From NCBI GenBank assembly GCA_938038825.1, contig CALHST010000267.1:1-6680 (forward strand): a stretch of DNA of 6,680 bases, given 5' to 3'. The notes under the pieces were generated by a model. It was not told the origin of the DNA, made no database searches, and was given only the letters and a program-made list of their open reading frames with translations. A program made the position numbers and the translations under genes. Shown here one piece after another: positions 5,705-6,680 of the stretch. Source of the DNA: an uncultured Paracoccaceae bacterium. GTDB taxonomy: Bacteria > Pseudomonadota > Alphaproteobacteria > Rhodobacterales > Rhodobacteraceae. Every line of letters begins with the position of its first letter. Position 1 is the first letter of the stretch.

Positions 5705-5907
5705 GCACCCTGTATCGTTTGCTGACCGAGGAAGACACCTCGGCCTTTTGTCACAAAGTCACCGAAGCGCTTGCCAAAGGGTGGGTGCTGCATGGCGACC
5801 CGGTTTATGCCTTTGATGCCAGCACAGGAAAAATGCGCTGCGGGCAGGCGGTCACCAAAGAGGTGGACGCCGATTACACGCCCGATATGAAACTAGGAGC
5901 ACAATGA
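5701..5907 (+). CDS. DUF1737 family small protein
   Basis: This 68-residue protein matches the DUF1737 pattern: an initial LYRLLTEEDTSAFCHKV (4-20), a helix through EALAKGW (22-28), then a short beta region GDPVYAFD (32-39) and CGQAVTKEV (47-55). It has cysteines at 17 and 47 and no signal peptide or membrane segment, so it is probably cytosolic. The function is unknown. The family usually occurs as a short stand-alone domain. Its ATG overlaps the nnrU stop (ATGA), and the nearest purine-rich stretch (5681-5686) is too far for a good Shine-Dalgarno, so translation probably depends on coupling to nnrU. It overlaps mch by another ATGA. Confidence 0.88.
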   Translation: MSTLYRLLTEEDTSAFCHKVTEALAKGWVLHGDPVYAFDASTGKMRCGQAVTKEVDADYTPDMKLGAQ

Positions 5908-6680
5908 GTATGGCCAAGACCAATTCAGGCCGGTTTTTCGAAGATTACAAAGTCGGTCAACAGATCGACCATGCCGTGCCGCGCACAGTGGCGGAAGGCG
6001 AACGGGCTTTGTACCACGCGCTCTATCCGCAGCGTTTTGCGCTGTATTCCTCGGACGCATTTGCACAAGGGTGCGGGCTGGAAAGCTCTCCGCTGGATGA
6101 TATGATCGCGTTTCATACGGTCTTTGGCAAAACAGTTCCGGATGTATCACTGAATGCGGTGGCCAATTTGGGCTATGCCGAAGGACGCTGGCTGCGCCCC
6201 GTCTGGCCGGGGGATACGCTGCGCTCGGTTTCCGAGGTGATTGGGGTCAAACAGAACTCGAACGGGAAAACGGGCGTTTTGTGGGTCCGCACGACAGGGT
6301 TCAACCAAGTGGATGAACCGGTGCTCAGCTATGTGCGCTGGGTCATGGTGCGCAAGGGCGACTTGGATGCGCCCGCGCCCGAGGCGGTTGTTCCCGAACT
6401 GGCCAAAGTCGTGCCTGCGGATCAGTTGGAGGTGCCCGAGGGGCTCGATTTTTCCGACTATGATTTCGGTTTGGCGGGCGAGGCCCATCGCTGGGGCGAT
6501 TACGAGATTGGCGAGCAAATCGACCACGTAGATGGTGTGACGGTGGAAGAGGCCGAGCATATGATGGCCACGCGCCTGTGGCAGAACACGGCCAAAGTGC
6601 ATTTCGACACCTCTGCCCGTCCCGATGGCTCGCGTTTGATCTATGGTGGCCACGTGATTTCCATGGCGCGCGCTTTGTCG
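5904..6680 (+). CDS. mch: Mesaconyl-CoA hydratase, MaoC-like (cut by right window edge)
   Basis: The visible 259 codons are the N-terminal three quarters of a double-hot-dog MaoC-family hydratase, usually about 345 residues. Mch reversibly hydrates mesaconyl-CoA to beta-methylmalyl-CoA in the ethylmalonyl-CoA pathway. The start FFEDYKVGQQIDHAVPRTV (11-29), the HTVFGKTVPDVSLNAVANLGYAEGR block (71-95), the RWVMVRKGD block (145-153), the second hot-dog entry YEIGEQIDHVDGVTVEEAEHM (200-220) and QNTAKVHFD...YGGH (227-250) follow my recollection of the Rhodobacter enzyme. The hydratase-2 Asp/His pair appears as Asn228 and His233. The start at 5904 overlaps the preceding stop and has AGGAG four nt upstream. 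A second ATG at 5910, with a ten-nt spacing, is an alternative that would remove two residues. It is the last visible gene of the mcl2 operon. Confidence 0.93.
   Translation, partial: MSMAKTNSGRFFEDYKVGQQIDHAVPRTVAEGERALYHALYPQRFALYSSDAFAQGCGLESSPLDDMIAFHTVFGKTVPDVSLNAVANLGYAEGRWLRPVWPGDTLRSVSEVIGVKQNSNGKTGVLWVRTTGFNQVDEPVLSYVRWVMVRKGDLDAPAPEAVVPELAKVVPADQLEVPEGLDFSDYDFGLAGEAHRWGDYEIGEQIDHVDGVTVEEAEHMMATRLWQNTAKVHFDTSARPDGSRLIYGGHVISMARALS

Noticed and set aside
6147..6653. Minus-strand open frame of 168 codons
   Set aside because: It is antisense to mch, whose conserved sequence is clear, and is a codon-bias shadow.

Overview
The window looks like chromosome from a roseobacter-type member of the Rhodobacteraceae (Alphaproteobacteria). 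The GC content is moderate, and the proteins resemble alphaproteobacterial SucC, Mdh and mesaconyl-CoA hydratase. The pairing of mdh-sucC with an mcl2-nnrU-DUF1737-mch cluster is an arrangement I recall from Rhodobacter-like genomes. No rRNA, tRNA, CRISPR array, insertion sequence or phage gene was seen.

Left part (1-2788, minus strand): malate dehydrogenase (mdh), then a class III nucleotide cyclase with a hydrophobic C-terminal tail, then the first 209 codons of succinyl-CoA ligase beta subunit (sucC), which runs off the left edge. A clear intrinsic terminator follows mdh. The 306-bp gap before sucC holds two tandem copies of the perfect palindrome TGTGATCACA, 20 bp apart, and a possible leader hairpin. 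A near-copy of the palindrome lies about 100 bp upstream of mdh.

Middle (2789-4292): a mostly unexplained gap, a small GNAT acetyltransferase on the plus strand, a convergent gene for a small secreted two-cysteine protein, and a 332-bp gap ending in an imperfect direct repeat just before the next operon.

Right part (4293-6680, plus strand): a compact, translationally coupled operon of a CitE-type malyl-CoA thioesterase (mcl2), an NnrU-family membrane protein, a 68-residue DUF1737 protein and a MaoC-type mesaconyl-CoA hydratase (mch) cut by the right edge.

Taken together, the enzymes link the ethylmalonyl-CoA pathway of acetate assimilation to the TCA cycle. Mch hydrates mesaconyl-CoA to beta-methylmalyl-CoA. 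A lyase not in this window splits that product to glyoxylate and propionyl-CoA, and condenses glyoxylate with acetyl-CoA to malyl-CoA. Mcl2 hydrolyses malyl-CoA to malate, Mdh oxidises malate, and SucCD handles the succinyl-CoA that arises from propionyl-CoA. No wholly new system is evident. The most interesting points are the repeated palindromes shared by sucC and mdh, the cyclase lodged between these two TCA genes, the direct repeat before mcl2, and the two proteins of unknown role inside the CoA-ester operon.
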